Assembly: GCF_030161575.1 (NCBI RefSeq) | Contig: NZ_BSUL01000001.1 | Location: 2,089,809 to 2,153,808, forward strand | DNA: 64,000 nucleotides | Source of the DNA: Arenivirga flava | GTDB taxonomy: Bacteria > Actinomycetota > Actinomycetes > Actinomycetales > Microbacteriaceae | Direction: 5' to 3' | Shown: positions 13,001-25,000 of the stretch, one piece after another | Numbering within the stretch: position 1 is the first letter of the stretch | Layout of the letters: every line of letters begins with the position of its first letter | Notes under the pieces: generated by a model | What the model was told of the DNA's origin: nothing | The model's input: only the letters and a program-made list of their open reading frames with translations | The model's database searches: none | Program-made: the position numbers and the translations under genes

Positions 13001-16000
13001 CACACGGTACGGCGCCGTGATCTCGACGCTCTGCCCGGGCTCGAGCACGCCGGGGCGGCTCGGATCGGGCCAGGCGACGGTCGGGTCGCCGAGTCCGCCG
13101 AGGGTGTTCGTGGTGGCGAGCCCGGAGACGGTCACGTTGCCGGTGTTGGTGACGACCGTGCGGAAGGTGACGTCGGTGCCGACCGCGGCGCCCTGCGGGC
13201 CCCCGGTCTCGGTGATCGTCAGGGAGGGCCGCTCGGCGATCTCGACGGCGGCGGTGTCGACGGCGTCGAGGGCCGTGCCGGCGCCGCCGGTCGCACCGGT
13301 GCCGGTGGCGGTGACGCGGCTGTCGATGCGCCCGCGGTCGACGTCGGCCTGCGCCAGCGTGGACGTCGCCCGGGCGGTGACCGACTGGCCGGGCGCGAGC
13401 TGGCCGGGGGTGCCGGGCCAGGTGCCGAAGACCGGGGCGAGGCCGAGCGACTCGGTCAGCTGCAGCCCGCTGGCGGTCACGTTGCCGGTGTTCGTGAGCA
13501 CGTAGGTCCACTGCACCGCGTCGCCGGCGCGCCCGGTGGCGCCGGGGGCGAGGACGCCGTCGTCGGTCACAGCGATCGCGGCGCGGCGGGTCTGCAGGGG
13601 CACCTCGGAGGCGTTCGAGGCGAAGGTGACCGGCTGGTTCGCCGGGGTGCTACCGGTCGCCGTCGCCGTGTTCGTGACGGAGCCGGCGTCGACGTCCGCC
13701 TGGCCGATCGGGTACGAGGCGGTCGCGGTGGCGCGCTGTCCGGGCGCGAGCACGCCGTCCTCCCCGGGCCAGCTGACGACCGGCGTGCTGACGCCGGGCT
13801 TCGCGTCGGTGAGGCGGATGCCCCGGATCGTCACGTTGCCGTCGTTGAGCAGGCTGAAGGAGTACTCGACGCGGTCGCCGAGGCCCGCGGAGCCGGTGGC
13901 GGCGCCCGTCTTGACGAGGGCGAGGGAGGCACCGGGAGCGAGCGCGACGGAGGCCGTCGCCTCGTCGGAGACGCCCTGACCGGTCGGCGAGAGCGCGGTG
14001 ACGCCGACGGAGCTGACGACGGCGCCCGCGTCGACGTCCGCCTGGCTGAGCACGTACCGTCCCGTGGCCGTGACGGACTCGCCAGGCGCGAGCGTGCGGG
14101 CGGCCGTCGGCCACTGGATGCGCGCGGCCTCGACGCCGCCGAGGCGGTCGAGCACGTCGAGGGTGCCGAGGGTGACGTTGCCGTCGTTGCTGACGACGTA
14201 GGTCCACAGCACGGTCTGCCCGGCGCGGGCGGCGCCCTGCAGGGCGCCGCTGTCGGTGATGGCGACGGAGGGGCGGGCCGGCTGGGTCGCGATGACCACC
14301 GGCTCGGAGTCCGCGTCGACCGTCACGCGGTTGCCGCTGGTGCCGAAGGCGGTCGCGACGTTGCGGATGGAGCCGGCGTCCACATCCGCCTGCGTCACCG
14401 TGTACTCGGCGGAGGCCTGCACGGTCTGGTCCGGGGCGAGCACGCCCGGCGCCCCCGGCCAGCGGTAGTCGATCGCCTCGAGGCCCTGCAGCGAGTCCTC
14501 GATGCGCACGGCGTTCAGCTGCACGGTGCCGGTGTTGCGTACCGCGAAGTCGAAGCGGATGCGGTCGCCGGCCGCCGGTGCGCCCGTGGCGGTGGTCGTC
14601 TTGACGATGCTCAGGGTGGGCTGCTGGGCGATCGGCACGGTCGCGGTGGACCGCGCGGTGGTCTCGCCGCCGCGCTCGCTGGTGCCGAAGGCGTCGACCA
14701 CGCTGACGACCGAGCCGGACTCGACGTCGCCCTGCGTCAGCGGGTAGCTGCTCGTGATGGTCGTGGAGGCGCCGGGGGCGAGGACGCCCGTCCATCCGGC
14801 CGGGTAGGCGAGCTCGGCGGTGCCGAGCGCCTCCTCCACGCGCACGTCGCGCAGCTCGACGTTGCCGGCGTTGCGCACCACGTAGGTCCAGGTCACGACG
14901 TCGCCGGCCTCGCCGCGCGCGCCGGTCGCGAGCGAGCCCGCGTCGGTGATCGTGAGGCGCGGTGCGGCCGCCTGCAGAGTCGCGGGCGCGTCGTCCGGCG
15001 CGCTCGTCACGACGACACCGCGGGAATCGGTGCCCGAGGCGGTCGCCGGCGTGTTGACGACCGACAGCGTGTCGACATCGCGCTGCGTGACGGTGTACTC
15101 GGCCGTCGCGGGGATCGAGGCGCCCGGTGCGAGGCTGCCGTCGAAGCCGGCGGGGAAGACGATCGGGCCCAGGCCGGCCAGCGCATCCTCCACCGCGACG
15201 CCGCGCAGCGTCAGCTGTCCGGCGTTCGTGATCACGTAGCGGTACTCGAGCACCTGACCCGCCGCGACGTTCTGCGACGGCGTCACGGTCTTCACGATGG
15301 TGATGCCGCTCGTGGAGCTGAGCTGCACGGTCGCGACGGCGGGCGCGTCGATGAGCGCGCCGGCCGGGGGCTGCGCGATGCCGACCAGGGTGCTGACGAC
15401 CGTTCCGGCGTCGACGTCCTGCTGGGTGACCGTGTACCGCGCGGTCGCCGTGACCGACTCGCCGGCCAGCACCACGCCCTCGGCGCCCTCCCACACGAAG
15501 TCGGCGGCGGGCGAGACGTTCACGAGCGCGTCGCGGAACTCGATGAGCCGCAGCGAGGTGTTGCCCGTGTTGGTGAGCGAGTACGTCCAGACGATCTCGT
15601 CGCCCGCGACGCCGGTGCCCCCTGCGCGAGCGCGCCGCTGTCGGTGACGCGGATGGACGGCGCCGCCGCCTCGGTGTCGATGACGACCTGGCCGGAGCTG
15701 GCGCTCACCGAGCCGCCGGCGGGCGTCGTCGCTGAGGCGCCGGCCGCGTTGGTCACGCGACCCGCGTCGACGTCGTCCTGCGTGATCGCGTACGCGGCCG
15801 TCGCCCGGATGACGCCACCCGGGGCGATGCCGTCCTGCGCTCCCGCGGGCAGCACGCCCTGCGGGTCGGCGCCGCTGCGGTCGACCCGCAGGGCACCGAG
15901 GCCGGGCAGCGCGTCGACGATCGCGGCGTTCGTGAGGTTCTGGTTGCCGGTGTTGCGCAGCACGAAGCCGTAGACGAGCTCGTCGCCGAGGCCGATCGCG

Positions 16001-19000
16001 CCGTCGGTCGCCGGCTCGACGGTCTTGACGAGCTCGAGGCCGGGCGCCGCGGCGGCGGTGAGCAGCGAGGTGCGGCCCTCGCTGATGATGCGCGAGGCGC
16101 CGTTCTGCGGCAGCCCCGTGATCGTGGCGGTGTTGTCGATGACGCCGGCGTCGACGTCCGCCTGGGTGACCGTGTACGGGGCGCGCACGGTGAAGGATGC
16201 GCCCGGATCGAGAGCGGTCGTCGTCAGCGCGATGGGCTGGCTGCCGAGCCGCGGGTCGCGCAGCTCGAGCTCGGCGACGCGCACGTTGCCGGAGTTGATG
16301 ACGCGGAAGGCGTAGTCGATCGTGTCGCCGACCGCGGCGCCGGAGGGCGTGCCGGTCTTCTGCAGCGTGAGCTGCGGGGCGGCCGCGACGACCGGCAGCT
16401 GCGACTGCGCGCTGCTCGCCTGCACGGGGGCGGCGCCCGCCACCCGCGGCTGGCCGACGGCCGTGACGGTGTTGCGGATCGGCTGGGCCGCGGCGACGTC
16501 GTCGTTCGTGACGGTGTACCGGGCGGTCGCGGTGGCCACCGCGCCGGGCGCCAGCACGCCCTGCTCGGCCGGCCAGGAGACGACCACGTCGGTGAGGCCG
16601 CCGAGCGAGCTGGCGAGCGTCGTGGCGTCGAGCGACACGTTGCCGCTGTTGCGCACGGCGTAGGTGTACTCGATGACGTCGCCGGCGCGGCCGTAGCCGC
16701 CGTCGGCGTAGCCGGCCATCTGCGTGACCTGCAGCGCCGGGGCCGGCGCGGCGGTCTGGAGCCGGAAGGTGTTCGAGTCGGCGGAGACGCGGGCGCCGGC
16801 GGGCGAGGTGCCCACCGCGGTGGCGATGTTGTCGACGAATCCACGATCGACGTCGGCCTGCGTGAGCGCGTAGGTCGCGGTGCCGAGCGCGGTCTCACCG
16901 GGCGCGAGGTAGCCGGAGGTCGCCGGGAACTCGAGCGCCGGACGGCTGATGCCCGGCAGGTCGTCGCTGAGGTCGATGAGCCGCAGGGTGACGTTGCCGG
17001 CGTTGGTGACCCGGAAGTCGTAGCGGACGGTGCTGCCGGCCGAGCCGTCGCCGGCGACGACCGCACCGCTCTTCTGCGCGGCGATGGCCGGGGCCTGCGC
17101 TGCGGTCGGCACCTCGGAGAGGGCGGACTCGACCTGCACGGTCGCACCCGTCGGGTCGGTGCCGCGGGCGGTGGCGACGTTCCGCACGGCGCCCGCGTCG
17201 ACGTCCGCTTGACGGATCACGTAGCTCGCGGTGGCGCGCACCTCGACGCCCGGGGCGATGGTGCCCGGGGTACCCGGCCACTCGATGCGCGGGCTGCTGA
17301 CGCCCTGCAGCGGATCGGTGAGCGTCACGCCCGTGAGGGTCGTGGTGCCCGTGTTGCTCAGGGTGAAGACGTAGTCGACGGTGTCGCCGACGGCGACCGC
17401 GCCGGCTGCGGCCGGGGTGCCGACCTTCGTCACCTCGAGGCCGGCGACGCGGTTCAGCGGCACCGTGTCGACGGCGCGCGCACGCACCGCCGCACCGGTC
17501 GGCGGCGTGGCGACGCCGTTGACGATGCTCGTGACGGCGCCGCTGTCGACGTCGCGCTGCGAGATCGGGTACAGCGAGGTCGCGGTGACCCGCTCGCCCG
17601 GGGCCAGCACGCCCTCGGCGCCCGGCCAGACGTACTGCACCTCGCCGGCTGTGGCGAGCGATTCGATGAGCGTGACCCCGCGCAGCGTCACGTTGCCGGT
17701 GTTCGTCAGCGAGTAGCGCCAGAGGATCTCGTCGCCGGCGACGCCCGAGCCGCTCGCGAGCGCCCCCTCGTCGGTGACGGCGATGCTCGGGCGGGCCGTG
17801 ACGAGCCTCGCGGTGTTCGGTGCCGAGGCGCCCTGCACCGCGGCGCCGTTCGCGGCGGTGCCGCTGGCGGTGGCCGTGTTCCGCACCGAGCCTGCGTCGA
17901 CGTCGGCCTGCTGCACCGTGTACACGGCGCGGAACTCGACGCTCTGCCGCGGGGCGAGCACGCCCGTCGCCGCGGGCCACGCGGAGGCCACGGGGGCGCT
18001 GAGACCCGGCAACGGGTCGCTCGCGGTGACGTCGCGGACGGTGACGTTGCCGCCGTTCGTGATGGTGATCGTGTACGCGACCTGATCGCCGACCCCGCCG
18101 GTCACGCCGTCGCCGTTCGTGTCGGCGACGGTGCTGCCCTTGACCACGCGCAGCGACGGCGTCGCCTGCGCGGTCGCGACCACGGACTCCGGCGAGCGTC
18201 CGATGACCGGGTCGCCGGAGGGCAGCGTGCCCGTCGCGGTGGCGGTGTTGCGCACGGAGCCGGCGTCCACATCCGCCTGGGCGATCGGATACGAGGCGGT
18301 GGCCGTGACGCGCTGCCCCGGCGCGAGGCGGCCCTCCGCGGCGGCGGCGCTCCAGTCGATGACCGGTGCGGTGACGCCCGGCTTCGAGTCCAGCAGCTGC
18401 ACGCCGGAGACGGTCACGTTGCCGGTGTTCTCGATGGTGAAGGCGTAGTCGATGCTGTCGCCGACGCCGGCGTTGCCCTGCGCGATGCCGCGCTTCGTCA
18501 CCACGAGGCCGGGCGCTTGGTCGAGGCGCACCGTCGAGACGGCGCTGTCGCCGACCGCCGAGCCGTCGCGGGCCGAGGCACCGGCGGCCGTGGCGGTGTT
18601 GACGTAGGAGCCGGAGTCGACGCTCGCCTGGCTGAGCACGATCGAGGCGGTGACCGAGCGGCGCTCCTGCGGAGCGAGGCTCGGGATCGTCAGCAGCGTG
18701 CCGCCGAGGTTCGGGTCGGTGACGACCACGTCGGTGAGCGTGGTGTCGCCGGTGTTGACCGCCGTGAGCGTGAACTCGACGCGGTCGCCGGCCCGCCCGG
18801 TGGCGCCGGGGGCGAGCACGCCGGTCTTGACGAGATCGACGGAGGGCGTGCTCGCCGCGAGCGGCGTCGTGATCGCGGAGTCATCGGTCGCCACGGTGCT
18901 GCGGTCGGGCGCCGTGCCGCGGACGACGGCGGTGTTCTCGATCGCGCCCGCGTCGAACTGCGCCTGCGTGACGCGCACCCCGGCGGTGGCGACGGCCTGC

Positions 19001-22000
19001 TGTCCGGGGGCGAGCGTGCCGGTGGCTCCCGGCCACGAGATCACCGGGGTGCCGAGGCCGGCGAGGCGGTCCTCGAGCTCGACGCCGGTGAGCGTGACGT
19101 TGCCGGTGTTGCGGATCGCGAAGCGGTAGTCGAGCACCTGGCCGACGCGCTGACCGCTCACCGGCGCCGTCTTGACGACCTCGATCGCGGGAGCAGCCGG
19201 CGAGGTGGTGGTGATCTGGCGGTCGGATTCCACGGAGAGGCGGGCGCCGGTCGGGGGCTGGCCCACCGCGATGACGGTGTTGCCGATGGTGCCGGCGTCC
19301 ACATCCGCCTGCTCGATCGTGTAGTCGGCGGTCGCGTCGGCGGTCTCGCCGGGCAGGAGGACGCCGGGGCGGTCGGCGTCCGGCCACGTGATCTCCGGGT
19401 CGGAGACGCCGGGCAGGCGCTCGATCAGATCGACGAGCGTGAGCGTGACGTTGCCCGTGTTGCTGACGGTGAAGGAGTAGTCGACGACGTCGCCGGCGTT
19501 GCCGCGACCGGCCTCGGCCAGCTCGCTGTCCTTGGTGACCGCGAGCGCGGGCCGGGACGCGACCGCGACGTCCGTGCGCGAGGTGGTGGTGACCGCGGCG
19601 CCGCGGGGCGGGAGGCCGGTGCCGTCGAGCTCCTCGGCGACGCGACCGGCGTCGACCTGAGCCTGCGTGAGCGTCGAGGTGCCGGTTGCGGTCACGCTGG
19701 CACCGGGGGCCAGCACGCCGACCGCGCCGGGCCAGGCGATGCTGGCCGGGTCGATGGCGCCCTCATCCGCTCGCAGCGTGACGTCGGTGAGCGTGACGTT
19801 GCCGGTGTTCGTGAGGCGGTACCGCCAGTCGACCGTGTCACCGGCGGCGCCGGTGGCACCGGCCGCGAGCGCGCCCGACACCGTGGAGGCGATCGACGGC
19901 TCCTGCGTCTCCGTGGGCGTGACGACCTCGGGGCTGCGGGCCTCGAGGGACTGGCCGCGGGCCGGGGTGGCCGTGGCCAGGGCCGTGTTCGTGATGGAGC
20001 CGGCGTCCACCTGGGCCTGCGTGATGACCACGAAGGCGGTGGCGCGCAGGCTGGCACCCGGCGCCAGCACGCCGTCCTCGGTCGTGGGCCAGGTGAGCAC
20101 GAGCGGGCTGAGGCCCGGCAGCGCGTCGCGCAGCGCCACGTCGCGCAGGGTGACGTTGCCGGTGTTCTCGACCTCGAAGGCGTAGCGGATGAGGTCGCCG
20201 GCTCCCGAGTTGCGTCCCGGATCGCCCGTCTTGACGACCCGCATGGACGGCTCGGCCGCGGCGAGCGGCACCGTGACGGCACCGGAGGACGCGCTGACCG
20301 CCGGACCGGACTGCGGCACGCCGCGGACGGTGGCCGTGTTGGTCACGCTGCCCGCGTCGAGGTCGGCCTGCGTGACGGGGCTGCTCGCCGAGGCGGTCGC
20401 CGCACCGCCGACCGGCAGCTCGCCGACGGCGCCGGGCCAGCGGATCTCGAGACCGGTGATGCCCGGCAGGCTGTCGGCGAGCGTGAGCTCGCGCAGGGTG
20501 ACGTTGCCGGTGTTGCGGATCGTGAACGACCAGGTCACGGCGTCCCCGACGGCGCCGCGCGTGCTGCCGGACTTGGTGACCGCGATCGCCGCGTTCGTCG
20601 GCAGCACCACGGTCTCGGGGTCCGTCACCGGAGCGGGGTCAGCACCGCGGACGGCGGTCGCCGTCGCCCGGGCCGCGCCGGTGACGCTGCCCGCGTCGAT
20701 GTCGCTCTGCACCACGGGGTAGCTGCCGGTGTAGACGATCCGCTGCCCCGGGGCGAGCTCGCCGACGACCCCGCTCGGCCAGGTGCCGGCCGTGTAGGAG
20801 GCGTTCGGGTCGGTCATCGCGACGTCGCGGAGCGTGCCCTGGCCGGTGTTGGTGACCGTGACCGTGTAGTCGACGACATCGCCGGGTGCTCCGGTGGCGC
20901 CGGCGCGGAGCGCGCCGACCTTGTCGACGGCGAGGCCGTTGCTCGGAGCGACGAGCGCGACGGGTGCGTCGTCGCTCGCGGTGACGCTCTGCGGCGGCGC
21001 GGTGCGCGCCGAGGCGCCGGTGACGGTCGCGGTCGTGTCGATCGTGCCGGCGTCGACGTCCGCCTGGGTCACGACGTGGCTCGCGCGGGCGACCGCGCGC
21101 TCGCCGGGTTGCAGGGTGCCGGCCGCGCCGGGCCACGCGAAGGCGAACGACGAGAGGGCGGCCTGCGGGTCGGTCAGCGTGACGTCCTGCAGCGTGACGG
21201 GTCCGTCGTTGGTGATGACGTACTCGTAGCTGACGACGTCGCCGAGGCGACCCGCGGCGTCGCCCAGGGTCGCGGTCTTGACCAGTCCGATCGCCGCCGG
21301 GGTGCCGGGCAGCAGCTCGACGCGCGCGGTGTTCGAGGTCTGCGAGGTCGTCTCGCCGTTCGGCTGCGTGCCCGTGGCGGTCGCCAGGTTGTCGACGAAG
21401 CCGCGGTTCACGTCGGCCTGCGTCACCGTGTAGGTCGCCGTGCCCGTGGCGACCTGGCCGGGGGCGAGCTCGCGCGGCGTGCCGGGCCAGGTGAACACCG
21501 GGGTGCCGATGCCCTCGAGCGACTCGGCGAGGATCAGCGCGTTCAGCGTGACGTTGCCGGTGTTGCGGATCTCGAAGGTCCAGGTGATCGTGCTGCCGGC
21601 CGCGCCGATGCCGCTCGTGACCGAGCCGCCCTTGACGACCGCGAGGGTCGAGCTCGGCGCGATGGTCTGGGTGGCGGTGCCGCTGCCGCTCACCGGCGCG
21701 CTGCCGTCGCTCGGGCTTCCGCTCGCGGTGGCCGTGTTGCTGAGGGTGCCCGCATCGACCTGCGCCTGGTTCAGCGCATAGGTCGCGGTCGCGGTGACGA
21801 ACTGGCCGCGGAGCAGGACGCCGCTCGTACCGCTCGGCCATGCGCCGTAGGTGATCGCGTCCGCGGGGAGCAGCGGGTCGACGAGCGCGACGCCGTCGAG
21901 GCGGATGTCGCCGGTGTTCCTGATCGTGAAGTCGTAGGTGAGGACGCTCGGGTCCTGGCCGGCCCGGAGGAGGCCGGGAGGTGCCGTGACCGTCTTCTCG

Positions 22001-25000
22001 ACGGTCAGGGCGGGGGATGCGGTGAGGAGGGTGCGTGCGCTGGCGGTCGCCTCGACGCGGGCTCCGCCGCCGGCCGGAGCGCCGGACGTCGTGCCCGGGC
22101 CCTCGATGAAGCCCTGGTCGATCTCGTCCTGCGTCGGCGTGACGTCCACGGGCGAGCTCGTGATGCTCTGCCCGGGTGCGAGCGTCGGAGGAGCGTTGCC
22201 CCACACCGCGTAGCGGAGGTCTCCGCCGGCCCGCACGTCGTCGAGCCGCACGTCGGTCAGCGTCACGTTGCCGGTGTTCGTGATCGTGTAGACGAACGGC
22301 ACCGGCCCGCCGGCGGGTGCGGTGGCCGGGGCGGACTTGGTGATCGCGATCTGCGGGACGCCCTCGCCGGTGAGCAGGGTGATCGAGGCGTCGTCCGACA
22401 CGGGCCCGCCGACGCCGTCCGCCGTGACCGTCGCGTCGTTCACGATCTCGCCGTCGTCGAACTCCTCCTGCGTCACCTGCGCGGAGGCGGCCGCCGTCGC
22501 GATCTCGCCGGGCAGCAGACGGTTGGGAGCGCTGGCGTCGGGCCAGACGACGGTGATGGGGCCGTCGATGCGCGGATCGTCGAGCTGCACGCCGTTCAGC
22601 GTGACGTTGCCGATGTTCGTGATGGTGAACTCGTACTCGACGGTCGAACCGGCCGCGCCGGCGTTCGGCTGGTCGGCCGCGTAGGCCGCGCGCTTCTGCA
22701 GGTCGATGGCCGCCTGCGGGTCCAAGCGGATCGTCTGCGCGTCGGTCCGGATGATGCGGCTTCCGTCGGCGCCCGTCGCGGCACCGCTCGCGACGTTGAC
22801 GGCGGCGCCGGCCTCGACGTCGTCGAGCAGGATGCGGTACCGCGCGGTGCCGGAGAGCGTCGCGCCGGGTGCGAGCGACGCCGCGTTGATGGAGAGGCCC
22901 GGGAACTCCGGGTCGGTGACGACGAGGTCGGTGAGCGTGACGTTGCCGGTGTTGCGCAGCGTGAACGTGTAGTCGATGTCGTCGCCGGCGTTGCCGCGCG
23001 CGCCGGGCGCGAGCGCGCCGTCCTTGGCCAGGGTGAACTCCGCGGTGCGGGCGACGAGCTGGGTGGTCGCGGCCGGCGAGGCGTTGCTCACGCGCTCGCC
23101 CGTCGGGGGCTGGCCGGAGGCGGTCGCGACATTGCGGACCGAGCCGGCGTCGACATCCGCCTGGGTGATCGCGTAGGTGCCGCGGGCGTTGACGGTCTCG
23201 CCGGGCGCCAGCGTGCCGGGCGTCCCGGGCCACGTGTACGCCAGTGACGAGATGCCGGGCAGCGAGTCGGCGATCGTGACGCCGGTGAGGGTGACGTTGC
23301 CGCCGTTGCGCGCGGTGATCGTGTAGGTGATCGTGTCGCCGACGACACCGCTGCCCGAGAGCTCGGCGGTCTTCGTCGTGGCGATCGCGGCGCTGCGCGC
23401 GACCGTGTCGGTCTGCGCGCGGTTCGAGTCCGCCCCGACCGCCCCGCCCTGCGGGTTCAGCCCGGAGACGGAGGCGGTGTTGCGCACGAAGCCGGCGTCG
23501 ACGTCCGATTGGCGCACGACGTAGGTCGCGGTGGCCCTGGCCTCGCGGCCCGGAGCGAGCACCCGGTCGGCATCCGGCCAGCTGATCACGGGAGCGCTGA
23601 TGCCGGGCAGCGAGTCGGCGAGCGTGATGCCCGAGATGGTGACGGTGCCGGGGTTGGCGATGACGAAGTCGTAGGTGATGGTCTGACCGACCGCCGCGCC
23701 GCTCGTGGTGCTCGGCGTCTTCGTGACGCTGAGCGCCGCGTTGGGCGCGAGCGGCACGGTGCTGCTGGCGGTGGCCGTGCTCACCGCGGCGTTCGGCGCG
23801 GTGCCGCGGCCGGTGGCGGTGTTGGCGATGCCGCCCGCGTCGACGTCGGCCTGGCGGATCGTGTACGTCGCCGAGGCGCTCACCTGCTGGCCCGGCAGGA
23901 GGGTGCCGGCGGTGCCGCTCGTCCAGGTGCCGTAAGCGATCGCGGAGAGGCCGGCCAGCGGGTCGCTGATGCCGGCGCTCGTCAGCGTGACGTTGCCGGT
24001 GTTGCGCAGCACGAACGCGTAGGTCACGGTGTCGCCGGCACGCGGCGACGCGCTGCCCGAGACGGCGCCGGTCTTGGTCAACGCGACGGCGGGAGCGGAT
24101 GCCGCGGTGCGCGTCGTGACCTCGCCGCTGCTCGCGGAGACCGGCACGGCGCCGGGAGCGGTGCCCGAGAACGTGGCGGTGTTGCGCACCTGGCCGGCGT
24201 CCACATCCGTCTGCGTGATGGCGTACCGGGCGGTGCCGGTGACCGACGCGCCCGGAGCGAGCGTGCCGTTCCAGGTGCCGAAGTCGATGGAGCTCGTGCC
24301 GAGGCGCGGGTCGGCGACCGCGCCGCCCGAGACCGTCACGTTGCCGGTGTTGCGCACGACGAACGTGTAGGCGATGACGTCGCCGACCGCGCCGCTGCCC
24401 GCGACGGCCGCGCTCTTCGTGAGGCTGACGGCGGGAGCGGATGCGGCGGTGAGGAACGTGTTCTGCGCTTCGGCGCTGCGCACCGCGTCCCCGGAGGGCG
24501 GGTTGCCGCTGGCGCTGGCGGTGTTGACGACCCGGCCGCGATCGACGTCGCCCTGGGTGAGGGTGTACGTGGCGGTGGCGGACACCGTCTGGCCGGGGCG
24601 GAGGGTGCCTGCCGTGCCGCTCGGCCACGTGCCGTAGGTGATGGCACCGAGCCCCGCGAGCTTGTCCTCGAGCGTGACGCCCCGCAGGGTCACGTTGCCC
24701 GAGTTGCGCACGGTGAACGCGTAGTCGACGCGGCTGCCGGCGTTGCCGGATCCGCTGCCGAGCGCGCTCGTCTTCGTGACCACGAGGGCACCGGAGGATG
24801 CGACCGGCAGGGTCGCGCTACCCGAGCGGGTGAAGGCGGTGCCGCTCGGCGGCGTGACCGTACCGGTCGCCGTGTTCGCGACGGAACCCGCGTCGACGTC
24901 GCTCTGGGTCAGCGTGTACGTCGCGGTGGCGACGACCTGCTGGCCGGGCTGCAGGGTGCCGCTCGTCCCGCTCGGCCAGGTGCCGAAGGCGATGGCGCTG

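Noticed and set aside
10518..13511. A long Arg/His/Asp-rich minus-strand frame inside the giant gene
   Set aside because: Same cause: an alternative frame of the repeat array.
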